Source: Alkalibacillus haloalkaliphilus
Lineage (GTDB): Bacteria > Bacillota > Bacilli > Bacillales > Alkalibacillaceae
DNA: 64,000 nt
Direction of reading: 5' to 3'
Assembly (NCBI RefSeq): GCF_007991275.1
Contig: NZ_BJYA01000013.1
Location: forward strand, 62,001 to 126,000
Shown one piece after another: positions 47,348 through 57,838 of this stretch. A model generated the notes under the pieces. It saw only the letters and a list, made by a program, of their open reading frames with translations, was not told the origin of the DNA and made no database searches. Each line of letters starts with the position of its first letter. Position 1 is the stretch's first letter. The position numbers and the translations under genes were made by a program.

Positions 47348-48871
47348 TTAGGAAGCTGCTTGTTGTTTAACTGATTCGTTCTGTACAACTTTAATTGTAC
47401 TGTTCGCTTCTTTATAAGCTAAATAGACAAAGAATACAGCAATAATCAAATATGCCACTGCATAGTCTGGTGCTGCATTGATCGCCAGCTCAGGTGCGTG
47501 CATAAATCCGACAAATGATAAACCTGCTGCAATAATTGAGAACATGGCCGCCTTAATGAATTGTCGATCGATAACAAACACTGTGATCGCACCTAAGATG
47601 ATCGCTGTAAACATCGCCCCTTCCCCAAGTGGGACAATTCCTTCAGAGATTTCAGCAACTGTTGCGCCGGCATCTGTATTAAAACGTGTCATGACGTAGT
47701 TTGCGAAATAAGGAAGCATCGCGATCGTAACAGCTGGGAAGTATTTCGTTTTATTCGATTGAAAAGCTGTTCCAACCATAGAGAGGCCTACAAACACTAG
47801 GATAGGCGCAATTGCAGCTAAAGGAATAATTGCAGATAAAGCGGCAATCACACCTGTTACGGCTGCAACACCAAATACAATAGCGTTTAAAATACTATAA
47901 CCACGCCCTGCTCCCATTTCTTTTGAACCAACTGATGCAATGTAGACCGTCGTTGGGAATAAGCCACCAAATATCGAACCAAGCATGGTACCAACGCCGT
48001 CCACAGCTTGACACTCACGGACATCATAACCATCACCAGCAGCATCCATCGCATCGACATTGTTCATCGTTTCAATCGAATTGTATAGCGTTATAGGTAA
48101 AATAACAGCTAACAACCCTACTAAAGCAGTAAATAAATAACTCATGCCATCAAATGCTGCCAGACTTGGAATGAGTGGATAAAACCCGACATTAGAAAGC
48201 CCTTCTGCAATTTGTCCTGTTGATTGATAACCTAACGTAAAAGCTAATACTGTTCCGATCACGATCGCAAATAATGTCGGAGGAATGTTAAATGGCATGG
48301 CGATTTTACCAATAACACCGACAATAATGATGACTAGTGCGACAAGGCCTACTACTGGGATTGAGAACGTATTAAATAACATCTCACCAGCTACAAATGT
48401 AAATGCTACACCAGCAAGCGCACCTAATAAGGCAGCTCGTGGAATTTGCGCACGAATCCAATTACCTGCGACACTCGCTAACACTTGGATTAAACCACTA
48501 ATAAACGCTGCTGCTACAGCAATTTGCCAAGCAAGCTGATAGTTATCGGTTAACGTATATGCCGGTACTAAAACGCCAAATAAAAATACGAACATAACTG
48601 GGGTACTGATCCCGTAAGACAGCGCTGTAACATCGGTCCGTCCTTCTTTTTGAGCTAGTCGTTTTGCCATATAAGCGTAATACAGGTTTCCGACGATTAC
48701 AGCAACTGCTGCACCAGGAATTACTTGCCCAAATACAATACTCACTGGAAAGCCTAACCCTAACATCGTCACCGCGATAATAACGAAATTCGCTAAATTG
48801 TTTTGAAATAAGGCGAAAAACGCATCTGTATCTTCTTTTTTAAACAATGGATAATTTACTGTTTGATTCAT
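47348..48871 (-). CDS. NCS2-like purine permease (partner of xpt)
   Basis: 507 residues, about 12-14 membrane helices. It sits where pbuX is in B. subtilis (after xpt), but the sequence is not a close PbuX: VTALSYGISTPVMFVFLFG, GVGTMLGSIFGGLFPTTVYI and ILVFVGLSMVGTAFQ place it in a different NCS2/sulfate-like branch. The guanine riboswitch upstream of xpt argues for a purine, probably xanthine, substrate. GGTGAGGAG precedes the ATG. Confidence 0.8.
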   Translation of the reverse strand: MNQTVNYPLFKKEDTDAFFALFQNNLANFVIIAVTMLGLGFPVSIVFGQVIPGAAVAVIVGNLYYAYMAKRLAQKEGRTDVTALSYGISTPVMFVFLFGVLVPAYTLTDNYQLAWQIAVAAAFISGLIQVLASVAGNWIRAQIPRAALLGALAGVAFTFVAGEMLFNTFSIPVVGLVALVIIIVGVIGKIAMPFNIPPTLFAIVIGTVLAFTLGYQSTGQIAEGLSNVGFYPLIPSLAAFDGMSYLFTALVGLLAVILPITLYNSIETMNNVDAMDAAGDGYDVRECQAVDGVGTMLGSIFGGLFPTTVYIASVGSKEMGAGRGYSILNAIVFGVAAVTGVIAALSAIIPLAAIAPILVFVGLSMVGTAFQSNKTKYFPAVTIAMLPYFANYVMTRFNTDAGATVAEISEGIVPLGEGAMFTAIILGAITVFVIDRQFIKAAMFSIIAAGLSFVGFMHAPELAINAAPDYAVAYLIIAVFFVYLAYKEANSTIKVVQNESVKQQAAS

Positions 48872-48890
48872 GATTAATGCTCCTCACCGT

Positions 48891-49499
<609 letters not shown>

Positions 49500-49512
49500 C
49501 TAAAAACTTCTG

Positions 49513-49575
49513 TAAAATAAAAAAAGCCGAATACCCTTAACCACTTTGACTAAAGTGATTTCAGACATTCGACTT
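49513..49575 (-). terminator. Riboswitch-controlled terminator of xpt
   Basis: Minus-strand stem AGTCGAATG with ATTCGGCT enclosing an inner hairpin (AATCACTTT / AAAGTGGTT), then seven T. Confidence 0.8.
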
Positions 49576-49653
49576 AGCTAATAAAAATTAAGTACGAAAA
49601 TAACCAGGAATTTAATACACCTATATTAGGCATAAGCTCCCCGAGTATCGAAA

Positions 49654-49728
49654 CCACTTGTAGTCAAGTTATTTACGGTAACTTGGTAGAGACTCGTGGA
49701 CCTTATTTCCACTATTATACAAGTAGGT
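49654..49728 (-). promoter_or_regulatory. Purine (guanine-type) riboswitch before xpt
   Basis: Minus strand: ACTTGTATAATAG, GTCTCTACC, ACCGTAAAT, and TTGACTACAAGTGG. The specificity base in GACTAC is C, predicting guanine (as for pbuG). Confidence 0.95.
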
Positions 49729-49850
49729 ATTTATTAAATTGTTCGGTTATAAAAAAGATTGTATTATAAAAGTCTATTAATTTGAACCCCTAATGTTAAA
49801 AAAACGAACAAAAGAATTTTCTGGAAGTTAGTTAATTTATTGAATTGTCC

Positions 49851-50000
49851 GTTGTTGTTATTGTGATTCGCTTTCGGTGGATGCTTGTACCCACAGGGCA
49901 CAAGTGCAACATCTGCTCAAACTTCCCTACGGTCGTTAGTCGCAGTGTTTTCTATGCAGGGGCACGGCGTCACCACCTTCGCTCATCACAATACAACAAC
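49851..50000. repeat. Structured intergenic element C with ~16-bp inverted termini
   Basis: 150 bp bounded by GTTGTTGTTATTGTGAT and ATCACAATACAACAAC, which are inverted copies differing by one base. The inside (TTCGGTGGATGC, ACCCACAGGGCACAAGTG, GCAGGGGCACGGCG) recalls the GC-rich repeat of copies A and B but is a different family. No protein gene; a 75-codon frame across it is a shadow. Confidence 0.7.
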
Positions 50001-50124
50001 TTAGTGGAAAAATTGTTAATAAAGTCTTCCTCTAATGTCTTCACCCAAGCAAAGCCAGCTCAATTAAGTTAGGGATTGAAATAAAACATACTAAAGTTTC
50101 GTTTGTAAGGCTAATCAGAAGTTC

Positions 50125-50168
50125 AAAAAAACCGCTAACACGCTCAAGTCTATGAACGTATTAGCGGC
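50125..50168 (-). terminator. Terminator after betB
   Basis: Minus-strand CCGCTAATACG with CGTGTTAGCGG, then seven T. Confidence 0.85.
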
Positions 50169-50180
50169 CAATTCCTTATA

Positions 50181-51653
50181 TTAGAACCAATTTAACGGTT
50201 CCGGTTTTACATTTTGTAAGATATGCTTCGTTTCAGTATACTCTTCGATTCCTAGCTTTCCTAATTCACGGCCGATGCCTGATTGTTTATATCCACCCCA
50301 TGGTGCGTGCGGGAAGTAAACATTGAATTCGTTAATCCAAACTGTACCCATGCGCATTTTTGCCGCACAGCGTTCAGCTTTGGCGATATCATTTGTGAAT
50401 ACGCCACCCGCTAAACCGTAAATCGAATCATTCGCTAGTTTTACTGCATCTTCTTCAGATTTGAATTTCTCAACTGTAATAATTGGACCGAACGCTTCAT
50501 CTTGAACGATGTCCATATCCGTTGTACAATCCGTAAAAATCGTTGGAAGGTAGAAGAAACCGTCTTGTAGTTCTGGGTCTTCTGGGCGCTTACCACCAAC
50601 AGCTAGAGTAGCACCTTCTTCGATTCCTCTTTCAACATACTTTTCTACTTTTCCAAGGTGTTCAGCAGAAATAAGTGGTCCCATTTGTGTATCGTCATCA
50701 AAACCACTGCCGATCTTAAACTGCTTCACACGTTCTACTAATGCATTTACTAAATCATCGTGAATACTCTCTTCAACGATTAATCTAGTACCAGCTGAAC
50801 AAATTTGTCCTGCGTGGAAAAATACACCGTTAAGTGCCTGGTCAACTGCTAATTCAAAATCTGCATCAGCGAAAATAACGTTTGGATTTTTACCACCTAA
50901 TTCAAGGGCAAGATTCTTCATGTTAGAACTTGCTGCTTGCATAATTTTCTTACCAGTATCAATTCCACCTGTGAATGAAATAAGATCAACGTCAACACTG
51001 CTTGAAAGTTCATTACCTACTGTAGCACCTGAGCCAAGTACTAAGTTAGCAACACCAGCAGGTACACCCGCTTCTTCCATTAATTCAAATGTTTTAAGGG
51101 TTGTTAATGGAGTAATTTCACTCGGCTTCATTACTAACGTATTACCTGTTACAAGTGCTGGCGCTAACTTCCAAGAAGCTTGTAATAATGGATAATTCCA
51201 TGGCGTAATTTGACCACATACACCAACTGGTTCATGAACGACTTTACTAATCGAATTCGGCATTGGTGATTCGATCATTTCGCCGCCGTTTTTATCCCCA
51301 ATATCTGCATAGTAATGGAAAACTCCAGCAATATCGTCCATGTCTCCACGGCTTTCTTCTACTGTTTTACCTGTGTCTAATGATTCTAGACGTGCTAACT
51401 CTTCACGATCACGTTCAATGAAGTTCGCAATTTTACGGACGATTTGACTACGTTCGATTGCAGGAAGTGTTGCCCATTCGCCATGATCAAATGCCTCACG
51501 AGCTGCTGCAATCGCTTCTTTAGCATCTACATCATCACCTTCTGGAACAGTTGCAACAACTTCTTGATTGTATGGATTAATAATGTCACGCGTTTGACCT
51601 GACTTAGCATCTACCCATTGACCATTAATGTATTGTTTCAGTTTTAAATTCAA
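50181..51653 (-). CDS. gbsA: Betaine-aldehyde dehydrogenase (GbsA/BetB)
   Basis: 490 residues from a TTG at 51651-51653, 8 bases after AGGAG; the upstream TTG is too close to the site. It oxidises betaine aldehyde to glycine betaine with NAD+. Motifs: ITPWNYPLLQASWKL, SFTGGIDTGKKI, the base Glu in LALELGGKNP, and the nucleophile Cys in HAGQICSAGTR. The preceding gene on this strand, betA, makes its substrate. Together they give an osmoprotectant pathway. Confidence 0.95.
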   Translation of the reverse strand: MNLKLKQYINGQWVDAKSGQTRDIINPYNQEVVATVPEGDDVDAKEAIAAAREAFDHGEWATLPAIERSQIVRKIANFIERDREELARLESLDTGKTVEESRGDMDDIAGVFHYYADIGDKNGGEMIESPMPNSISKVVHEPVGVCGQITPWNYPLLQASWKLAPALVTGNTLVMKPSEITPLTTLKTFELMEEAGVPAGVANLVLGSGATVGNELSSSVDVDLISFTGGIDTGKKIMQAASSNMKNLALELGGKNPNVIFADADFELAVDQALNGVFFHAGQICSAGTRLIVEESIHDDLVNALVERVKQFKIGSGFDDDTQMGPLISAEHLGKVEKYVERGIEEGATLAVGGKRPEDPELQDGFFYLPTIFTDCTTDMDIVQDEAFGPIITVEKFKSEEDAVKLANDSIYGLAGGVFTNDIAKAERCAAKMRMGTVWINEFNVYFPHAPWGGYKQSGIGRELGKLGIEEYTETKHILQNVKPEPLNWF

Positions 51654-51695
51654 AACGATCAACTCCTATTTATAAAATTTAATGATAGCTATAAG

Positions 51696-51740
51696 AGGCG
51701 CTGCCAATGCCCCTTTTCCTCAAGCATTTCAACAGCGCCT
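51696..51740 (-). terminator. Hairpin between betA and betB
   Basis: AGGCGCTG paired with CAGCGCCT plus an inner ATGC/GCAT pair. No real T-run follows, so it may be an attenuator or processing site rather than a full stop. Confidence 0.45.
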
Positions 51741-51752
51741 ATTAAGTTTAAA

Positions 51753-53438
51753 TTAGCTCTCTCTTGCACCAGCATCTACTGGGTCAACTTTATGACGGTA
51801 ATAATCTAAATGAAGTGGCTCTAATGGCTTCTTACCACGAATTAAGTCTGCTGCTTTTTCTGCAAGCATTAAGACAGGTGCGTGGATATTACCATTTGTA
51901 ATGTGTGGCATAGCTGATGCGTCAACGACACGCACGTTTTCTAAGCCATGAACTTTCATAGATTCAGGATCTACTACAGCCATTGGGTCTGATTTAGGTC
52001 CCATTTTTGCTGTACAAGATGGGTGAAGTGCTGTTTCAGCATCTTTCTTAACCCAGTCTAAAATTTCTTCGTCTGTTTGTACATCAGGTCCTGGAGAAAT
52101 TTCACCTGAGTTATACTTCGCCATTGCTGGTTGTGACATAATTTTACGAGTGACACGTAATGCTTCAATCCACTCTTGGCGATCGCGTTCTGTTGATAAA
52201 TAGTTGTACACCATGCTTGGGTACTCTTTCGGGTCATTTGATTTAATTTTAAGTGAACCGCGAACATCTGAATACATCGGACCAACGTGTACTTGGAAAC
52301 CGTGTTTCGTTTCGGCTTTTTGACCATCATAACGAACCGCAAGCGGTAAGAAGTGGAACATTAAGTTTGGATAATCGACTTCATCGTTAGAACGGACGAA
52401 ACCTCCACCTTCAAAATGGTTCGTAGCAGCTGCACCTTTACGCGCTAATAACCACTGCAAGCCAATCCATGGCATTTTCACTTTACTTAAGTTTGGTTGT
52501 TCAGAAACAGGTTCTGGACAAGCATATTGAATATACGCTTCTAAGTGGTCTTGTAAGTTTTCACCGACACCTGGCAAATCAACGACAGGTTCAACACCTA
52601 CTGATTTTAAATGTTTTGCATCGCCAATTCCTGATAGTTGAAGTAGTTGCGGTGTATTAATCGCACCACCTGCTAAGACAACTTCACCAGCTTCTACTTG
52701 ATGCTTCTTCCCGTTTCGTTCATACGTTAACCCTTTTGCACGACGGCCATCAAAATCGATATTTGATACAAAAGCACGTGTTTTAATCGTTAAGTTTTTG
52801 CGGTTTTTAATCGGATGTAAATATGCACGTGCCGCTGACATACGACGACCATTTTCTAAGTGCTTATCGAATGGACCGAAACCTTCTTGACGATAACCGT
52901 TAACGTCAGGCGTACGAGAATAACCTGCTTCAACAGCTGAATCGAAAAACGCTTGGAATAGTGGGTTTTTAGCAGGTCCGCGCTCTAAAGTAAACGGACC
53001 ATCAGTGCCACGGTATGGATCATCTTTATCCGCTGCTGCTGTATTTTCTAAGCGCTTGAAATATGGAAGACAATGCGCATAATCCCAAGATTCCATACCA
53101 GGTTCTGAACCCCAACGCTCATAGTCCATTGGGTTACCACGCTGATAAATCATACCATTAATTGAACTTGAACCACCAAGCACTTTACCACGAGCGTGCT
53201 TAATACGGCGTCCATCCATATAAGGTTCTGGATCAGACTCATACATCCAATCATATAATTTCTTACCAGCTGGGAATGGTAAAGCTGCTGGCATTTGAAT
53301 TAATAAGTCCCAAGAAAAGTCTTTACGTCCCGCTTCTAGTACGAGAACACTTTTACTACTATCTTCACTTAGACGGTTGGCTACGACTGAACCAGCACTT
53401 CCGCCTCCTACAACTACGTAATCATATCTTTCTGCCAT
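51753..53438 (-). CDS. betA: Choline dehydrogenase, GMC oxidoreductase family
   Basis: 561 residues. N-terminal FAD motif [22 protein letters not shown] signature 1 [21 protein letters not shown]; signature 2 [21 protein letters not shown]-terminal active-site His in [10 protein letters not shown] and Asn/His in [19 protein letters not shown]. It oxidises choline to betaine aldehyde. The usual Bacillus enzyme for this step is the iron-type alcohol dehydrogenase GbsB; here the BetA type is used. AAGGAGG precedes the ATG. Confidence 0.93.
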   Translation of the reverse strand: MAERYDYVVVGGGSAGSVVANRLSEDSSKSVLVLEAGRKDFSWDLLIQMPAALPFPAGKKLYDWMYESDPEPYMDGRRIKHARGKVLGGSSSINGMIYQRGNPMDYERWGSEPGMESWDYAHCLPYFKRLENTAAADKDDPYRGTDGPFTLERGPAKNPLFQAFFDSAVEAGYSRTPDVNGYRQEGFGPFDKHLENGRRMSAARAYLHPIKNRKNLTIKTRAFVSNIDFDGRRAKGLTYERNGKKHQVEAGEVVLAGGAINTPQLLQLSGIGDAKHLKSVGVEPVVDLPGVGENLQDHLEAYIQYACPEPVSEQPNLSKVKMPWIGLQWLLARKGAAATNHFEGGGFVRSNDEVDYPNLMFHFLPLAVRYDGQKAETKHGFQVHVGPMYSDVRGSLKIKSNDPKEYPSMVYNYLSTERDRQEWIEALRVTRKIMSQPAMAKYNSGEISPGPDVQTDEEILDWVKKDAETALHPSCTAKMGPKSDPMAVVDPESMKVHGLENVRVVDASAMPHITNGNIHAPVLMLAEKAADLIRGKKPLEPLHLDYYRHKVDPVDAGARES

Positions 53439-53546
53439 ATGAAAAACCTCCTTGAATATCTTTAACTTAAAGCAAGGATGAAAAGTAATATATAAATGGG
53501 GGTATAAATAACACTAAATAAATGAATCATCCGTTGCGTTAACTTT

Positions 53547-53582
53547 ATTAAATTTTTTCTTAACGAATTTAACAAGTTAAAT
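53547..53582 (-). promoter_or_regulatory. Probable betAB promoter with overlapping palindrome
   Basis: Minus strand: TTGTTA (53570-53575), 17-base spacer, TTTAAT (53547-53552), about 110 bases before betA. The -35 lies inside a perfect 7+2+7 inverted repeat ATTTAAC-AA-GTTAAAT (53567-53582). The remaining gap to recQ (53583-53816) shows no gene. Confidence 0.45.
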
Positions 53583-53816
53583 ATAACACACGACTAAAAA
53601 GCTGTAAACTGTGAAGTAGCTAGATTGTTAAATTTCTTTTTAATAGGGTTCTTTAGGTATTCGGATAGTGGGCTTTTGGAGATACTAGAGTTGAAGTGAT
53701 TTTTTCACATCTATGAAAAACGACTAATAAAAAGTTGGCTAACACGACATAAACTATGGAGGGCAAAATGTTATAATAGACTTAATTGAAGTTACCAACC
53801 TTAAAGGGGGAGCAAG

Positions 53817-55970
53817 TTGATTAATCAAGCAGTCCATACACTCAATCACTACTATGGGTTCTCTTCTTTTCGCCCTGGACAAGAAGAAGCCATTCATTCG
53901 ATTTTAAATAAAAACAACACGTTAATGATCATGCCAACAGGTGGTGGTAAATCGCTGTGTTACCAGATTCCTAGCCTCGTTCTAGATGGAACGGCGATCA
54001 TTATTTCCCCACTTATCTCATTAATGAACGATCAAGTTGAGGCATTGAACGCAACCGATATTCCAGCCACCTACATCAATAGCTCACTCGATGGATCCGA
54101 ACAACAACATCGACTGAATGAAATGGTAAACGGCAACTATAAAATGGTTTACGTATCACCAGAGCGTTTTGAAACACCTCACTTTTTAAATATGCTAGAG
54201 AAAGTCGACCTTTCCTTAATCGCATTTGATGAGGCACATTGTATATCACAATGGGGACACGACTTTCGACCGAGTTATCGTTCTGTTGTTCCGTCCATAA
54301 AACAACTTTCACAACAGCCACCGACGATTGCTTTAACAGCAACAGCTACACAACAAGTCATTCATGATATTAAGAATCTATTAAACATTGATTCAGAGCA
54401 TACGGTTGTGACTGGCTTTGCCCGTGAAAACTTGAAGTTTAAAGTCATTAAAGGCGTTAACCCAAACGATTATTTAAACGATTTTATTAGTACACATTTA
54501 AATGATTCAGGCATTATATACACCGCAACACGAAAAACAACTGATCAAATCTATGAAACTTTAAAGGAAAAGGGAATTGAAGTAGCACGATACCATGCCG
54601 GCATGTCAAAAGAACAACGCCAAGAGGCTCAAGCAGCTTTCATATCAGATGATGTCCAAGTCATGGTCGCAACGAATGCATTCGGTATGGGAATTGATAA
54701 ATCAAACGTCCGTTACGTCATTCACTATGCCCTTCCAAAAAACATTGAATCGTATTATCAAGAAGCCGGTCGTGCTGGGCGTGATGGTGTGGAAAGTGAA
54801 TGTCACTTACTCTTTTCACCAAGAGACATTCAGCTACAAAAATTTCTCATTGAACAGTCAGAACTCGAAGAAGAACAGAAGAGAGATGAGTACCAGAAGT
54901 TGCAAGATATGATTGCTTATTGTCATACGACCCACTGTTTGCAAGGTTACATTTTAGATTACTTCGGGGATCGTCAAGACTTTGATCAATGCGGAAAATG
55001 TTCAAACTGCCTTGATGATGGTCACAAAGAGGATATGACGAAAGAAGCTCAAATGATTTTATCGTGTGTAAAACGAATGAACGAAAAATTCGGCATAACA
55101 CTAACAGCTAAAGTACTTAAAGGGTCCAAAAGCCAGAGAGTGACCGATTTTAAACTCGATCTGCTTTCAACATATGGCCTGCTAAGCCACTATACCGAAA
55201 AAGAGATTACTAATTTAATCAACTACTTAGTCGCTGATCAATATTTACAAGTAACCGATGCACAGTTCCCTGTGTTAAAACTTACAGCCAATGCCATTCC
55301 TGTTCTTAAAAATGAGGAAAAAGTGTGGATGAAAATTCCTGAACAAAAGAAAGCTGTTCAAACGGGCTACTCTGAAGAACTCTTCCAAGAGTTAAGAGAA
55401 TTAAGGAAAGAAATCGCTGATGAGCAAAACTTACCGCCATACATGATTTTCTCTGATGCGACGTTAAAAGAATTAGCACGCCATGTGCCCGCAACACAAC
55501 CTGAAATGCTACAAGTGAAAGGAATTGGGGAAAAGAAATACGAACAATATGGCGAGCCATTTTTAACAAAACTAAAAGCATTTCGAGAAGAGAACGAAGA
55601 TGAAATCCTGGCCAATCGAACGGTTGAACCTGTACAACCAAAGATTAAGAAAGAGAATAAAGATCCTGACAAACCGAGTTATGTAGTTTCTTATGAGCTA
55701 TTCACAGAAGGCAAAGACATTGATGAGATTGTTGAAGAACGATCACTTGCGAAAAGTACTATCACTAGTCATTTGTTCAAAGCATACGAAGAAGGGTATG
55801 AACTTGATCTAGCGCGGTTTTTCACAGGTGAGGCGGAACATGAGATTTTAACAGTTATTGATGAGTTGAATTTAGAAGAGTTTCGCTATAAACCAATTAA
55901 AGATGCATTATCTGATGACATCACCTATACGATGATTAAAGCTGTTTGTTTGAAGCATGAGTTTATATAA
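53817..55970 (+). CDS. recQ: ATP-dependent DNA helicase RecQ
   Basis: 717 residues from a TTG at 53817 behind AAAGGGGGAG. Motif I TLMIMPTGGGKSLCYQIP, DEAH box IAFDEAHCISQWGHDFRPSY, motif VI YYQEAGRAGRDGVESECHL, zinc-binding Cys cluster (CHTTHCLQ, CGKCSNC), RQC winged helix, HRDC (LRELRKEIADEQNLPPYMIF), and a C-terminal helix-turn-helix (RSLAKSTITSHLFKAYEEG). It unwinds DNA in recombinational repair. Confidence 0.97.
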   Translation: MINQAVHTLNHYYGFSSFRPGQEEAIHSILNKNNTLMIMPTGGGKSLCYQIPSLVLDGTAIIISPLISLMNDQVEALNATDIPATYINSSLDGSEQQHRLNEMVNGNYKMVYVSPERFETPHFLNMLEKVDLSLIAFDEAHCISQWGHDFRPSYRSVVPSIKQLSQQPPTIALTATATQQVIHDIKNLLNIDSEHTVVTGFARENLKFKVIKGVNPNDYLNDFISTHLNDSGIIYTATRKTTDQIYETLKEKGIEVARYHAGMSKEQRQEAQAAFISDDVQVMVATNAFGMGIDKSNVRYVIHYALPKNIESYYQEAGRAGRDGVESECHLLFSPRDIQLQKFLIEQSELEEEQKRDEYQKLQDMIAYCHTTHCLQGYILDYFGDRQDFDQCGKCSNCLDDGHKEDMTKEAQMILSCVKRMNEKFGITLTAKVLKGSKSQRVTDFKLDLLSTYGLLSHYTEKEITNLINYLVADQYLQVTDAQFPVLKLTANAIPVLKNEEKVWMKIPEQKKAVQTGYSEELFQELRELRKEIADEQNLPPYMIFSDATLKELARHVPATQPEMLQVKGIGEKKYEQYGEPFLTKLKAFREENEDEILANRTVEPVQPKIKKENKDPDKPSYVVSYELFTEGKDIDEIVEERSLAKSTITSHLFKAYEEGYELDLARFFTGEAEHEILTVIDELNLEEFRYKPIKDALSDDITYTMIKAVCLKHEFI

Positions 55971-55974
55971 AGAT

Positions 55975-56023
55975 AAAACGCCTGAAAGTAACAGAAAACT
56001 AATCTGTCGCTTTCAGGTGTTTT
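55975..56023. terminator. Bidirectional terminator
   Basis: AAAACGCCTGAAAG paired with CTTTCAGGTGTTTT between recQ (+) and the lipoprotein gene (-). Confidence 0.85.
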
Positions 56024-56027
56024 ACAC

Positions 56028-56579
56028 TTACTCAATAAAATCCAATGTTATAGTTTCTTCTACTTTAGTGTTTTGGTCTCCTTCTCGCCATTTAAAATCA
56101 ACGATCATATCATGACCTTGATCATTTAACGTCCAAAAACTATAATTTCTGAAGTTAGTTTCTACTGATTCCATACTTGATAGTCGGTCTTCCTCTTTAC
56201 CAATCCTCACTCTTTCTCCTGACGCGTATGTATGAATAACGACCGATCGAATCTCCTCTTCTTCTCCTTCATATGTATATACTGCATTAGCTTCCTCATA
56301 AACATCTCCTGAACCAGGAGAAAAGACGCCCGTAATTTCAACTGACCAGTTTTCTGATTCACCTTTAAACGTAAACTCATGTTCTTCTGGTTCATTGTTA
56401 CATGCTGATAATACTTCAACATTTGATACTAACAAAAATTGAAGTGTGCCATCATGGCGTTCTCTTTTATCAACTATTGTATCCTCGTGCACTTTTTGAA
56501 CATCTTCAACATTCTGATTCGACTGTCCGCACCCGCTTAGAGGAACAGTTATAATCATGAATACAATCACTTTCTTCAT
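56028..56579 (-). CDS. Hypothetical lipoprotein
   Basis: 183 residues. Signal peptide with lipobox VPLSGC. The mature part is acidic and strand-rich (GTLQFLLVSNVEVL, ENWSVEITGVFSPGSGDVYE, SFWTLNDQGHDMIVDFKW). GGAGTGATTTC lies before the ATG. Not recognised; an outer-surface protein of unknown function. Confidence 0.75.
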   Translation of the reverse strand: MKKVIVFMIITVPLSGCGQSNQNVEDVQKVHEDTIVDKRERHDGTLQFLLVSNVEVLSACNNEPEEHEFTFKGESENWSVEITGVFSPGSGDVYEEANAVYTYEGEEEEIRSVVIHTYASGERVRIGKEEDRLSSMESVETNFRNYSFWTLNDQGHDMIVDFKWREGDQNTKVEETITLDFIE

Positions 56580-56819
56580 CTGAAATCACTCCTTAAATTT
56601 GAACACAAAAAATATTGAAACTTATTAAAGCTAAAGCCTCCAATCCTTCAGTTATTGTTGCTCCATGGTTTGCATATGTACCACTCCAAGATCTGATTAT
56701 GGTCCATATAATCATGAATGAAACTATCAGGATACAAATTAACAAAACCTTTACACGCAGTTAACATAAAGCTAATAAATAGAAAATAGAATGTAATTAG
56801 ATGGACCATTACAAAAAAT

Positions 56820-56833
56820 TGAAAGCGCTGTAG
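56820..56833 (+). promoter_or_regulatory. CcpA (cre) site-like sequence upstream of ugpA
   Basis: TGAAAGCGCTGTAG matches 12 of 14 positions of the cre consensus TGWAANCGNTNWCA. It lies about 70 bases before ugpA, suggesting catabolite control. Confidence 0.5.
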
Positions 56834-56899
56834 TGTGTTTTCGTATGGATTTTCTTTTGACTTATGAAAAGTGTACATAATTGGAGGGGGAGGCTTATT

Positions 56900-57838
56900 A
56901 TGACGGACCAAGTAGCTGCAAAGCAACTGATGGATCCAGCATCGCGTGACAAGGAAAAGCGGAAGAAAGCGCGGAAGAATTTTTGGACAGCCATGCTGTT
57001 CATGCTACCTGCCATTGCAATCATCGGTTTTTTCTTATTTTACCCAATGTTTAAAACGCTTTACTTTAGCTTTTTCGTCGTTAACTCACGTGGAGATACA
57101 ATTTCATTTGCTGGGCTTTCGAATTACTTATACTTATGGGAGTCTTCAACATTCCGAACGAGTATGAAGGCAACATTTTTATTTGCCCTTTACACAGTAC
57201 CGACAACGATTTTAGTTTCGTTATTCTTAGCCGTCATAACTAATGAAAAGGTACGTGGGATTCCATTTTTCCGTGTTGCATTTTCTTCAACGCTAGGGGT
57301 ATCAGTAGCAGCCGGTGCGACGATCTGGTTAATTTTATTACACCCAAGTGTTGGGGTATTCAACAACCTCCTCGCTGGAATTGGGTTTGATCGAATCGGA
57401 TGGTTAACGTCTTCAACATGGGCACTTATTTCAGTCTCGATTACAACGATTTGGATGAACTTAGGATTTAACTTCATTATTTTATTAGGTGGATTACAGA
57501 ATATTTCTGAGGAATTATATGAAAGTGCGCGGGTCGATGGTGCAGGGTATTGGACACAGCTTTTCAAAATTACGATCCCTTTATTATCGCCAACACTCTT
57601 CTTCGTAAGTGTTGTGACGATTATTAACTCGTTCCAGTCATTCGGCCAGGTTGACATCTTAACAGGTGGTGGACCGAATAACAGCACGAACCTCATTGTT
57701 TATTCGATTTACAGGGAAGCATTTGAAAGTGGATTCTTTGGAACAGCGAGTGCGCAAGCCATGATCTTGTTTGCTCTTGTATTAATCTTAACGATTATTC
57801 AATTTAAGTTTGTTGAAAAGAAGGTGCATTACCAATGA
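56900..57838 (+). CDS. ugpA: ABC sugar/glycerol-phosphate permease (UgpA-type)
   Basis: 312 residues from the ATG at 56900, with GGAGGGGGAGG upstream; a longer frame is rejected. A basic N-terminus (DKEKRKKARKNFW) and six membrane helices. The EAA loop ELYESARVDGAGYWTQLFKI docks the ATPase. First of a three-gene importer operon. No ATPase gene is present. Confidence 0.92.
   Translation: MTDQVAAKQLMDPASRDKEKRKKARKNFWTAMLFMLPAIAIIGFFLFYPMFKTLYFSFFVVNSRGDTISFAGLSNYLYLWESSTFRTSMKATFLFALYTVPTTILVSLFLAVITNEKVRGIPFFRVAFSSTLGVSVAAGATIWLILLHPSVGVFNNLLAGIGFDRIGWLTSSTWALISVSITTIWMNLGFNFIILLGGLQNISEELYESARVDGAGYWTQLFKITIPLLSPTLFFVSVVTIINSFQSFGQVDILTGGGPNNSTNLIVYSIYREAFESGFFGTASAQAMILFALVLILTIIQFKFVEKKVHYQ

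Noticed and set aside
49845-50072. 75-codon plus-strand frame
   Set aside because: It translates repeat element C; no ribosome site or recognisable product.
56648-56809. 53-codon minus-strand frame with a lipobox-like N-terminus (FMLTAC)
   Set aside because: No ribosome site before its ATG and it sits in the promoter region of ugpA; the hydrophobic start is probably chance in AT-rich DNA.
56863-56879. Second PlcR box before ugpA (TATGAAAAGTGTACATA)
   Set aside because: It has the right ends and inner A/T, but is 17 bases long; the spacing is one base too great for the PlcR consensus.
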